Of a DNA stretch of 64,000 bases, positions 1 through 9,793 are shown piece after piece; within the stretch, counting starts at the first letter, position 1, and each line of letters opens with the position of its first letter. A program made the translations under genes and the position numbers. The notes beneath the pieces were generated by a model. The model was not told the DNA's origin and made no database searches. It saw only the letters and a program-made list of their open reading frames with translations. The DNA comes from Aphelenchoides besseyi (lineage: Eukaryota; Nematoda; Chromadorea; Rhabditida; Aphelenchoididae), in contig JAMPIQ010000003.1 in the NCBI GenBank assembly GCA_024699855.1, positions 3,596,001 through 3,660,000 on the forward strand, given 5' to 3'.

Positions 1-605
1 TGAAAACTCTGTATTATAAAAATTTTTCGCACGAAGATATTTGCAGGTGAAAAGTCGAGACTTTAACGAATGGGTTTCCTCACTTTCTTCGTATTAGTGG
101 CCATCTGGTATGCGGAACCTGAACAAGCGACTTTCACCGATGGTATTTCTCAGCCCATCATTATCTCACAGAATTCTGCTAGCAGTGGACAACATAAGTA
201 CAGTAATTAGAGTTGAATCCATGGAATCCTTGAACGATGTTTACGGTTAATAGCAAATCTACAGTTTGTATCTTTGGTCTTCGGCTAATTGTTTATTCAA
301 TTAATTCTGAGAATGTTCTTCTTGCCAAATTCTCGATACTCGAATCTTGTTGACATTTCACTTGAAACGTGTCTTCTGTTACCAGCAAGTGAACTGCAGT
401 GATCGTGTTTATGTAACAAAATTAGCGGTTTTCGATGCAAACAACTTCATTGTGTAGGTTGTAAGTTACTTCTGAAGTCAATAAAAAACAAAGCATTTGA
501 GTAGCCGGCGCCAAAGTAGATCAGCTCCCCATCGTATTTCAGCCCTCGAATTTGGATAATTTCTCTACTTCTCAATCAACTTATCGGTTTACAACAACTA
601 GCTCA
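1..605. other. No supported gene (left edge)
   Basis: AT-rich DNA with no long open frame. I see no convincing coding exon, RNA gene or repeat. It could hold the promoter or UTR of a neighbour beyond the window edge. Confidence 0.4.
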
Positions 606-834
606 CTAGAACGGATAGATTCTGTTGACGTCGCCCCAGAAACTTAGCAAAAAAGCCTCACGATTGTTGTAGCGGTACATGCCTTCGGCGATGTACGACC
701 CCAACAAAACAATTCGGACCTTGTCCATGTTGTCCGCATTGCCAGCTGAAAGTTCCTTGGCGCGCTTCAATAAATCCTTCATCTGCGACCAGAATCCTTA
801 AACGGTGTTGGTGTGAATGCCAAGAGCGTCGTCA
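606..834 (-). pseudogene. Decayed exon of an unrecognised gene
   Basis: On the minus strand an ATG at 782 opens 58 codons ending in TAG at 606. The frame continues upstream of that ATG through a single TAA to a good 3' splice site (TTTTTTTGTTTAG, near 845). The frame reads IPDDALGIHTNTV, stop, then GFWSQMKDLLKRAKEL, and ends FWGDVNRIYPF. The text on both sides of the stop looks protein-like, with an amphipathic Lys-rich segment, so one exon carrying one nonsense change is the simplest reading. I do not recognise the family. The alternative is a short real ORF starting at 782. No further exon was found upstream. Confidence 0.3.
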
Positions 835-845
835 GGAATTCTAAA

Positions 846-1306
846 CAAAAAAATTAATGGGATTCAAAATCAATCGATTGGGGGTCAAAATTTGCAAATT
901 TGGGGCGCTGCACTACGATAAAATGCTGGGCGGCTGGGATACGTCAGAACCGAATAGCCAAACGTTTGCATTTTAACCACTTGCTTATGAGGAAGTTAGC
1001 ATATCTTGCAAGATCATATCAATTAAATTATCTCTTGTGGTATGTTTAAAGATAAAAGAGAACCCTTAGTGTTTGTTTATCTTAGCCCATTGCTATTAAA
1101 ACTTTGAATTGACATTAGATTTACTTTTAATGTCCAAGAATTCATTTTCTACACGCATTTCAGATGATCAAAACTCGTGCATTTAACAACTTTTATTCAA
1201 ATAATTAAAATAGATAAGATCCCAAAGTTCCTGTGGACTTGTACACAAACGACAGACTGAATGATTAGCTTTTCGAGTTGGCATTGAGGTCGTTGAATTT
1301 CCGGTC
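846..1306. other. No supported gene
   Basis: Spacer between the decayed exon and the 3' end of the first chemoreceptor gene. No coding exon or RNA gene is seen. It should contain that gene's 3' UTR. Confidence 0.35.
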
Positions 1307-2547
1307 TTAATTCCACAATATTTCCAGCTGGTCGAAATGTATCACCCGTTCTTCCGCAACTTTAAAATTTAAACAAACACCGTCGATGTTTCGCAGTGGC
1401 GGATGACTGATAGCGAACGCCACTGTCTCCGACATAACTTTTCTTCTTCGTAAGATCGGAAACTTCAGCAAAGTTTCTTGTAGAAACTCATTGTACGATC
1501 GAGTTCCAACAATCCAATTGATCGACATCGCCACAGCTGTCGTACAACTAATTAAATGAAGTGCCTCACGAATGACGTACTCGTAACTCTAAACTTGCAA
1601 ATCAATGATTAGTGTCGATTGTAATGATCTTACCGGCATTGTTCGATCTGTAAAACACAAAATTGCAACAATGAACAGAATGCCTGGAGATACCAATAAA
1701 ATGAACGCAATCGCCGAACGTCTGCAGATATAGTAGTAACGTAAGTTCTCATGAATCTAAACAATACACTTATTCAAATAGTCATAACCAGCTCACTTGG
1801 TATCTTTCCGATAGCGACCATTTGTAACTGCACGGTTTCTTTGTTTCACGCAAACGTTTCAAGTTTGTTTGACGGATAATTCGAATGCTCTAAAATACAC
1901 TGATTAGTCTTGATCGTACGAAATAACTTACCACTCCAACGACAAACGTTAACAGCGCCAATATTCCAGCAGTAATAAAATAATGTTCACAATGAAAACA
2001 CACGTAAACACCAAATGCTCCGTTTACATATGTCAATAATATCGAGGTTAAAATGAACGTGGAACGAACCCCTGATCTTTCGTAGGATGTTAAACTAATC
2101 GTTGCAATCACTCGCTCAGCGGTTATTGTCACAATTGCTAAGATGGCTGAATATGCCGCCCAGACACGTAATGTTTCAAGAGTAAGAAGAATACAAGAAG
2201 ACGGATAAATCGATGATTTACCTGAAGACAAGTTTAAATCAATGATCACTTTCATCTTGACAAAACTTACTCAGAATGGTGAAATCGAATACCGAAACCA
2301 CGCAGTTTACGATAGCACAGCTATGCATAATTATTCCCAGAAGATGCATGTTTTTGAACAAAATGATCAAATTAACGTGAAAGATCGGCTTCCGAATCAA
2401 CGAAAACAAGCCTAACGTACACAGGCCCAATCCCAGAAGGCTTCCAAACAACTCGATTATGTTCGTTATTACCAGCCAAATTGCTATGTTTTCGTCGGTG
2501 AGCGCGGCGTTTCTCGCCATCGACACGAAACAAAATTCAAATGACAA
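1307..2547 (-). CDS. SRE-type seven-TM chemoreceptor (gene A)
   Basis: Predicted chemosensory G-protein-coupled receptor of the nematode Sre family, acting in the membrane of sensory neurons. Exons on the minus strand: 2547-2271, 2221-1932, 1889-1797, 1756-1634, 1588-1307. They sum to 355 codons with consistent phases; a second possible start at 2520 gives 345 residues. Family marks visible: the TM3-end motif AERVIATISLTSYE, the loop LSERYQIHENLRYYY before TM6, and the C-terminus HFDQLEILWN, which two neighbours share in variant form (FEQLxxAW). Hydrophobic segments fit seven helices. It is the most downstream of three tandem paralogues on the same strand, a typical arrangement for this expanding family. 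All splice sites are GT-AG, so the gene looks intact. The ligand cannot be inferred. Confidence 0.85.
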
Positions 2548-2756
2548 GCTACCAAGTTTGAAGGGAACTTCAGACCGCTGCTTTAATCGAATTTACAGGT
2601 GAATTCAAATCCAAAAGTCAATTAAATTGTCAACAAGAGTCTTTGACAATAGCGGGAAAAGTTTAATGTGAAATTCACGTTTATTGTCATAACGAACGAA
2701 CATTAAAGCACAAATGTTAGAATTTTCACTCGCTTTTACGTCATGAACTTCACACA

Positions 2757-4345
2757 TCACATCCACGCATTGGCTAACTGCTCGAAGTAAAGTCGACCTT
2801 CGTCTCTCGGATTGAAATTCAATTGATGACCATCAACATCGCGTAAATAAGTGACCTTTGTGACACTCGGCCTAACAAGTGCATTGCGAAGATGCAAAGC
2901 TTGACGTGAACCGTAAACAAAAAATCGAAGTTTCGTTTTAAGATCCTGTCGCCAAACATGTGTTCCTATAGATCTGCCTAGTCATTCACTGTTTTCCTTC
3001 GACAGTCAAACCTGTTATCGCTCCAACGACCAAAACATTTGAACTGGTGTCAATAAGAAGATTGATTGAACCACGCAGCAGATACACACCATTCTTAAAC
3101 TACGATTATCGCATTCGTCATTTCATTTCTCCTACTCCGAACGGATCATCTAAAAAGTATACAAAAAGAACAAAGCAAAAGGCCATTGATGATGTGCACA
3201 CAGCAAACGCGATCATCGTTCTTCGCAAAAGTTTTATTAATTGTATATTTTCGCGCATTTGATATCTGGAACTTTTTATCATATTACAATCTAATAACTA
3301 CCTAACCGTTGACTTAAGGTGTAGCCACCACTTTGTACTCCATTGGAATTTCGTATTTGACGACTCAGCAAGACCTCACAGATACGAAAAGTCTACGAAT
3401 TTCAAGTTCATTGATCACATGGGAATTCAATAAACTTACCACTGCGACGTAGAGAATCATCAAAGCAACAAGTCCAGTCGCTTGCATCAACGATTTGTAC
3501 GCTGAAGATAACACGAGAATGAATGTTGATTAGTTAACCACTTACATTTGTACATTATGTTTACTCCGAAAACGCCGCAAATCGATGTTCCCAACAAAAC
3601 GAGGAAGACAATCAACGTATGGGACTTTTGCTCGTAATTACGAATCTGAATTGTGGCAATCAACCTTTCAGTTATCTGAAAAACGGATGTTCGTTTGTGA
3701 ATCGAAACTTCTTCTTACGATAACCACAACATTGCATATTGCAACAAATCCCGAGAACAAGCGTAGAACTTCGAAATAACAAGCAGGAGCAACGTGATGG
3801 AAAAGCGATAACTCGCCTGAAATTGCGATCTTTTTTCAACTAATTGCCAGCATACCTAAGACGTTTTGAGGATCAACGAACCCATTTATCACAATGGAAA
3901 GTCTCGTTAACTAAACGCAAACCCGCGAACATCGAGTATGTTTCTCCTTGTTTCCTCTTACCTGCATAATAACAAACATCCCAGCGGATCCAATTATAAT
4001 CAGGAACAAATTTCGATGACACAACGGTCGTTTCACGAACACGGTTGCAGCCAATGGTGCAAAAAACAACTTGAATATCAACGGCACAAGTTCGAGACCA
4101 TTGAGTACATAAACAAACGTTGGAATCCTGAGGTGTTGCGCAGTTAAATTCGCAGAGGAAACGAATAGTCGGCCATCCATCAGATCGACCACAAGACTGG
4201 GCCGTGAATTCATTATACGAATTGCGCAATTGTACTTAAGAACTTCCGATAACACGAAAATACAATTTGATTCGGTTAAACGATTGCCGAGATTTAATTT
4301 GAAAGTTGAATGTTCAAAAACCACTTGGTATGAAAAGTACCACAT
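2757..4345 (-). CDS. SRE-type seven-TM chemoreceptor (gene B)
   Basis: Second tandem Sre-family receptor. Nine exons: 4345-3962, 3910-3856, 3816-3719, 3675-3546, 3501-3440, 3392-3307, 3265-3136, 3093-3012, 2977-2757. They sum to 416 codons (415 residues) with every phase consistent. Diagnostic pieces are TERLIATIQIRNYE after TM3, LSQRYQMRENIQLIKLLRR before TM6, and the tail RLYFEQLANAWM. The N-terminal region before TM1 is longer than in gene A and carries NLT. The intron between exons 8 and 9 is only 34 bp. Exon number is higher than in genes A and C, so introns have been gained or lost among close paralogues. G-protein-coupled chemosensory function is inferred from the family. Confidence 0.82.
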
Positions 4346-4428
4346 TATTTCTGTCTTAACCGGTGTTTAAAGCTTCAAAATAAGCTTCTATTGCAATGAA
4401 TTATTGATTGCTGATGACAAATTTATTC

Positions 4429-5894
4429 TCAATTCCAAGCTTCTTTCAATTGTTCAAAGTGGATATCTCTTTCAACGGTTGGGTTGAATAATAACTGTTG
4501 ACCTTTGAAGTTTTTTACGACTCGTGGTTGAGGGTGAATGTCCATGGCTCGACAAGCCGTCAATGTACGGAACTTTTTCTTTAGTTCCTCTCTCCAGATA
4601 CAACAACCAGTGATTCCGGCCGAAATTATGGTACTTCCGCTGTTCGTCCCTCCCTGATTCACGGCGGTTGTTGGTATCCCCGGAAAAGTGAAAATTCGCA
4701 GACCACAAATTTGCGCTTCTCATCGTCGCTATGGTGAAAAACATTACGCATTTTTTTAACTTCTTTTTTAAATGTCTTTGGAGGACAACAAACAGCCTTC
4801 TTCCTCTGGAAGACGAACAGCAGAAGTACCGAAGTAATCAACGTTCCACCAATAGCACAAATCACATTGCTCAAAGATCGTAAATAGAAAATCGTATTCT
4901 GGAAACAACAAAAACGATTGGATTAACACGATAATCAACTTACACTATAGGGTACTGCTTGGATAGACATTCCGATTCCGTATGTAATGATTACAACTGT
5001 CATTACAGCGGAAAAGACGATTATCCATCGACGTATGATTGTCAACAACCAAATTGTCTCTTGCAATTGATAACGTTGCGTTAAAGTCAAGGCGTCTGTA
5101 TTTTTACGAGAATTTTTCAATCTATTCGAGTTCCATAGATGTACCGCACAGAAGCTCTAAAATACGAAATTATTCAATGTCAACGGTTTCAGTTCACTAT
5201 GCCAACAAATGCAATAAGACAAGCAGCTGATAGCAAACTCAAGGTTACACTGAAAGGTGCTAAAACTCGTCGATAAGAACCTTACAAATCTGCGGTCTCA
5301 CATCCGTAAAATAACAAACTCATCGAGAATCCGGCACACCAACTGGTCAAAATCGCCGCTGTGACCAATGTTGGCGATGTTGTTTTTTCATAGCTTGCGA
5401 GCTTTATCGATGCAACGATCCTCTCAAACACGATCCACGACATTGAAGCGATGGCCGAACAGCCAGACGAAATTCTAAGCATCTCGAAGTACATAAACGG
5501 TTTAAGTGTTGTGAAAAGTGCTCGATTGTCTGTAATGCATTTGATACTCATAATGTGAAGTCGATTACTCACTTAGAAGTTGTTTGTCAAAAATTGAGGC
5601 TACAAGAATGCACAGACGACAGAAGTTCATTAAACTGTAGGCAACAAACATGTTTGCGGTTATTCCAACGACATTTACATGGAAAATGGGTCGTCGAAAG
5701 AATATGCTAGCGATGACTATTAACCACAAAAAAGCGAAAACGATAATTGCAATTTCAAGGATCACAGGCCAAATCAACCAGTTTGGAGCCGGGAGTTCCT
5801 TCGAAATGCGATTAATGAACTCGAAATCGATGGGAGTGGACGAGAAGTACGTGTCCGCATTTATCATCTTATTCCACCACTCCGCTATTTGCAT
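4429..5894 (-). CDS. SRE-type seven-TM chemoreceptor (gene C)
   Basis: Third and most upstream of the tandem Sre receptors. Confident exons: 5894-5573, 5529-5286, 5249-5198, 5156-4944, then an exon from 4898 and a last exon 4653-4429. Motifs are FERIVASIKLASYE, LTQRYQLQETIWLLT and the tail HFEQLKEAWN. The exon opening at 4898 runs through TM7 (SNVICAIGGTLITS). Its exact donor is unclear: reading straight on hits a stop at about 4659, but a phase-0 donor at TCG|gtactt (about 4830) joined to the acceptor gtgaatcag (4654) restores frame to the conserved C-terminus, so no frameshift is required. Role as for gene A. Confidence 0.78.
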
Positions 5895-6466
5895 TAAATC
5901 GAAATTCTAAACTATAACCGAAAATTATTCCAAAATTAAGCTATTGATTTGTTTGATCCACGATTCTAAGTATCGCGCTTAATAACAAACTAGTGGCACA
6001 CCAACAAACGCAAATCGCATTTCAACCCACGTTTGTTCCCAAAAACAAAACACAAATCCAATTCGAACGTCTAAAAAAATGGAGTTGGTTCCCGTTGATC
6101 TCACAAAGTCCAGATATCAGGAACATAGGTTTACAAATAAAGTGCCATTGACCACTAAACACAAAAGTTATCGGAAATTCAAATCGACTGTCGAAATGAT
6201 TTGTGTCGAAGGTTTACTTTTTGGTCAGTAGCTGAACTTCAGACATTTACCTCAAAATGCCTCTGCATTCATGCTTGATGGATGCACCTGCCTCGTATCG
6301 AAATTCACTTGTACTTTCCCAAGCTCAGCTACCATATGGCATACAAAGTGATTCCATTAAATTCATAACAAAGAGTGGTCTTTATGACTGTAAATGGACT
6401 ACAATTGTTTAAACAATGGATTTCTGTTTTCAAAAGCTCAAAGAGTAACACGTGATTTATTTTTTC
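5895..6466. other. No supported gene
   Basis: AT-rich spacer upstream of chemoreceptor gene C, probably holding its promoter. No coding exon seen. Confidence 0.35.
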
Positions 6467-6838
6467 TCAAATTCGAATAGTTCGCTTTCGACGATACGAA
6501 TTGAAAGTAAAACGACCGATTTCAAACGCCAATCTAACCAGTGCGAAGGTCAACGATATTTGAAGAACTGCGAAGGCGATATTGCTAAGTACAAAACCAA
6601 TCGTTTGATGAACATGGTCGCCGAGATTGTGATTGGCCAAATACCAACCAAAAAAACCAAGAAGCAGCAAAGTGCACAAAACGATTAGAAGATTTTTGGT
6701 CGTCTGTAAATGTGGAACAGAACAGTTACCAGTTAACTCACAATCCGCTTGTTGGACCTCCAAACAGCAATCATGAGAAGAAACTTCGATGGTAAAACAA
6801 ACTTCCAAAAAACGTTTATAATCGCCAACGAAAGTCAA
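6467..6838 (-). CDS. Small two-helix membrane protein ORF (unrecognised)
   Basis: An open frame on the minus strand codes about 120 residues ending RRKRTIRI at 6467. It has a Cys-rich N-terminal part (DCCLEVQQADCELTGNC) and two strongly hydrophobic segments (LLIVLCTLLLLGFFGWYL and a second with IAFAVLQISLTFALV). There is no ATG in this frame; an ATG about 95 bases upstream lies in a different frame, so a first exon is missing or the gene is broken. The segment ends about 120 bp from the edge of the inverted repeat that starts at 6,960, so the gene may have been cut by that rearrangement. Family not recognised. Confidence 0.35.
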   Translation of the reverse strand: MTFVGDYKRFLEVCFTIEVSSHDCCLEVQQADCELTGNCSVPHLQTTKNLLIVLCTLLLLGFFGWYLANHNLGDHVHQTIGFVLSNIAFAVLQISLTFALVRLAFEIGRFTFNSYRRKRTIRI

Positions 6839-6959
6839 AGCGAAGAGAGTGACTTTGTTTCAGCAAACACGGTGACCGGTTTATGATTCTTTTTGTTCGA
6901 TTCAAAGTCACAAAATTCGCTGAAGATTAACATGCGAAAAGGTCCTTTGAAGTCAGTCT

Positions 6960-7912
6960 TATAGCAAAAGCCATTAGCTCCTTTTGAACTGTTAATAATC
7001 GTTGTGAGTGGTACTCAATGTGCCTATGAGTTCTGTTCGTTTTCCCATGTGAATTCACTCAGAGAAATCAACAACTGGAAACTGGAATTATTGAAAACAA
7101 ACAAAGAATGGCGAAAATGACCACCAAACTCACGGACCTTCGAAAGCGGTCGACGACTACAAAACGGGGAATTAAATTACCGCAACGAACTTGATCTTCG
7201 ACTCTTTTTACATCGATTATGAGCACAAAAAGAGTTTGCAGTTATTTTTGTCGATCGTAGTGACCGGAAGTTTTCGACGCTTCTGCTCACAAGTCTGTTG
7301 ACCATAAAGCGAACAGCCCACTTGCCCTAATCGTTCTTGTTCTTCAGAGACTGTGACGCGTGTATTCAGCATGTTGCTTGTTTGCTGCGTACAAGTTCCC
7401 GATACAACCGATCCGCTTAACAAAAACCGAGAGTTGTAACCGACCGTCTCTCACAAACAAGACCAATCGACTGTTTTCTATTCTCGATTATTTTCATAAT
7501 CAAAAGTTCTTCTCACTAGTTCTGTTTGCTTCTACAAGATCCCAGCTATCAGCTCACCGATTGGTCGTGTTCTTTGCATTGGTAGTCAATCCACCAAGCG
7601 ATGGTTGTTGATCGTTAGAGCTGATGCCAAAGTGACTCGCAATCAAACCGGACGTTTCCGCCTGATTAGCAGATCCCGCCTTCTGCGTCCATTCGTCGGG
7701 CGTTCTTCGCGGCGAGTCGTCTATTCAATTGGACCACGAAATTTCGCAAACTCGCCGATCAAACAATTGCAAACCGGACGTCGATTGTGCGCTAAATCGC
7801 CAGTCAGTTCTCCGAGCTCTTTAGCGTTTGAGTCGGAATTTGATAGTCTCGTAATGAGATCGACAAACGCAACGTGAACACGAGTAGTCGGACGGTCACT
7901 CTTTCGCGCCAA
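6960..7912. repeat. Inverted repeat, left arm (~953 bp)
   Basis: This segment reappears in reverse complement at 57,827-58,780. I compared the two arms in most 60-base blocks and found one difference: an extra T in the right arm (gactgtgTacgcg, versus gactgtgacgcg near 7,352). Ends are sharp: outside 6,960 and 7,912 the flanks share nothing with the flanks of the other arm. I see no terminal inverted repeats or target-site duplication, which argues against a simple DNA transposon. The arms are about 49.9 kb apart. Confidence 0.95.
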
Positions 7913-7963
7913 AACAGCAAAATTTTGAGCGCAAGTTGTTGAGATCGTTTCACGGAGTTTCAT
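7217..7963 (-). CDS. Unrecognised secreted-type gene fragments inside the left repeat arm
   Basis: Two open segments lie on the minus strand. 7963-7721 codes MKLRETISTTCAQNFAVL, then (inside the repeat) ARKSDRPTTRVHVAFVDL and on to a Cys pair (RRPVCNC). 7423-7217 codes a Cys-bearing stretch with a KRRK basic site (SLYGQQTCEQKRRK), ending CKLFLCS. They may be exons of one small gene, but I could not fix a splice pair between them. The ATG-containing first 18 codons lie outside the repeat. In the right arm the first exon starts with a different sequence and the second segment is frameshifted by the extra base. So this copy is the better candidate for the functional or ancestral one. Family not recognised. 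Confidence 0.35.
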
Positions 7964-8036
7964 TGCGTCGTTTCATCAATAACCCGAGCATTTGATTAGC
8001 TTTTCAATTGTAACGTGAAGATGATTTTGACGGGAG

Positions 8037-9611
8037 ATGCAAAGAAAAACACGAAATGAAATCGAGTTTTATCGCAGATCTCGACCAAAGATAAACGAAT
8101 TAAGTAAAATTGTGGGAGTCTCAAGTTCACGGAAACGAGATAAACTCACTCGAGACGGCTTGTCATCTAATATGCTCTTTCTCAGGAATCGACGGCATTT
8201 GGTTTTGGATTGTTTGTCATCGTTCGAACAATTCAAACTACGATGGAACAATCGGGTACATTTCAATCAAAGATAATCGATTGGTTTGAATAACTGTCGT
8301 GTTTAGGCGAATAAGAAGCTTCTGTTGTTCATTCTTCTTCTTTCTATCTTTTTCTTGTTGTCAATTCGAAATGAGTTGGCACGGAAAGCTCGATCGACGT
8401 ACAAAGGACCTCGTTTCTTGCGTTTGGATCAACTGAACATAAGTTGTAAATCGAGACTGGGAAACACAGTAATGGTCTCTATGATGATCAATTGAACGAT
8501 GACTGTTTGCAGTTTTATCGGGAAGCAAGTCTTCACATTTTGGCTCAGCGGCTGAATCGAACACGTTTTGTCGATCCACGCAATTGCCGTAACTTTACTG
8601 AACATGTTCGAGATTTGCCCAACATTCTATACAATGTTCCTGTTTTTGTATGTTTGTTTATCATAACATTATTGTAAGATGTTCAGGATTCTTCTCATTT
8701 ACCGTACTCGCGAGTTCGAACTGCACTGGACAGCGAAGCGGTTTGCGAAGACGTTCGGAAGTGAGTCGAGACAACAGACGAATGACTTTCTATTTAGTTG
8801 GAACATTGATGAGAGTGCTGTTGTGATTGGACTAACTGGCAATTTCTTTCAATGTTACCGGTATTTCCACGAGCAAAAACAAGAGATCCGTAAACTTCTG
8901 AGCTTTTCTTCGGAAGTACGTCGAAGAGTGGAAAAGAAAGCAGCTGAAATATTCGGGTTTTTACATTAATAACAGATGCTTTTGGCTAATCGTTGTTTCA
9001 GCAACGATTTCGGACACAAACTTTGCGTTCACGCACGTCGCACCGATTTCTTGTCGCCGGAAGTTTCATTCATGGAAGAAAGTCGATTGGATTTTGCGAT
9101 TCCAGCCGTCGATTTCGTTCTTCGCAAACTAAACTATCAATACGACGATATTTCGGTTGTTGTGTTCAGCGATGATCCGACATTCGCTTATCAAATTCGA
9201 CCTGATCCAGAGGTTAGCATTGAAATTTGATTTGTTTTAAATGTTTTAGTTGCACAATGAGATCTACGTAATCGACGAGCAAAATCCATCAGATTCGATG
9301 GAACTGGGATCACGATATTGCGATTCAATTCTTCTGACCGCTTCATCAAGTACTTTCGGTTGGTAAGTGTGTAGTTTTATAGCTTGAGATCTTGAACATT
9401 CAGGTGGATGGCTTATCTGATGCGTGATGAAGCTCAAAGAAGGGTTTACTACAACGTGAAAACATCAAAGATTCGTTTCTTCGGAAAATATCGTTTTGAT
9501 TTCGACACATTTCCCCCCGAATGGCAACGATTGCATTTGAAGTTCGATGGTCAAATCGAAATTGAGCCGCGGTGGATTCACGAATTGGAGGATGCGGGTG
9601 TGGAAATCTGA
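8037..9611 (+). CDS. GT11-type fucosyltransferase-like protein
   Basis: Likely Golgi type II membrane glycosyltransferase related to alpha-1,2-fucosyltransferases (family GT11), transferring fucose from GDP-fucose to glycans. Exons: 8037-8255, 8307-8468, 8513-8647, 8687-8760, 8798-8956, 9002-9212, 9250-9362, 9404-9611 (426 residues, phases consistent). A signal anchor (KKLLLFILLLSIFFLLS) precedes SRLGNTFYREASLHILAQRL, which matches the family's LGNQ...F..AS segment. The GDP-fucose motif is VCVHARRTDF (HxRRxD form), and the C-terminal block ILLTASSSTFGWWMAYL is typical of nematode GT11 paralogues. The start could be the internal ATG near 8,171. It sits about 180 bp upstream of the DDX54 gene, same strand. 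Acceptor specificity is unknown. Confidence 0.8.
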
Positions 9612-9793
9612 ATTTACCTTGTGATCTCAATGAGAAGTTTATATTATTAACGAGCTTTGTTGACAATGTCGAATAAACTTTGTTTCACCAGTGGAAATCG
9701 ATTTGTTGGAGATTCGATTCACATTCAGTGTACCCGATTGTTTGGGGTATTTTGGAGATTCTATTTGGACAGATTCCGGATTTGATTGTCAAG

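Noticed and set aside
4429..4900. Frameshift pseudogene at the end of chemoreceptor gene C
   Set aside because: A phase-0 intron with acceptor gtgaatcag restores the conserved tail, so no frameshift is needed.
6960..7912. Left arm as a DNA transposon end
   Set aside because: No terminal inverted repeats, no target-site duplication and no transposase frame; two-copy inverted duplication fits better.
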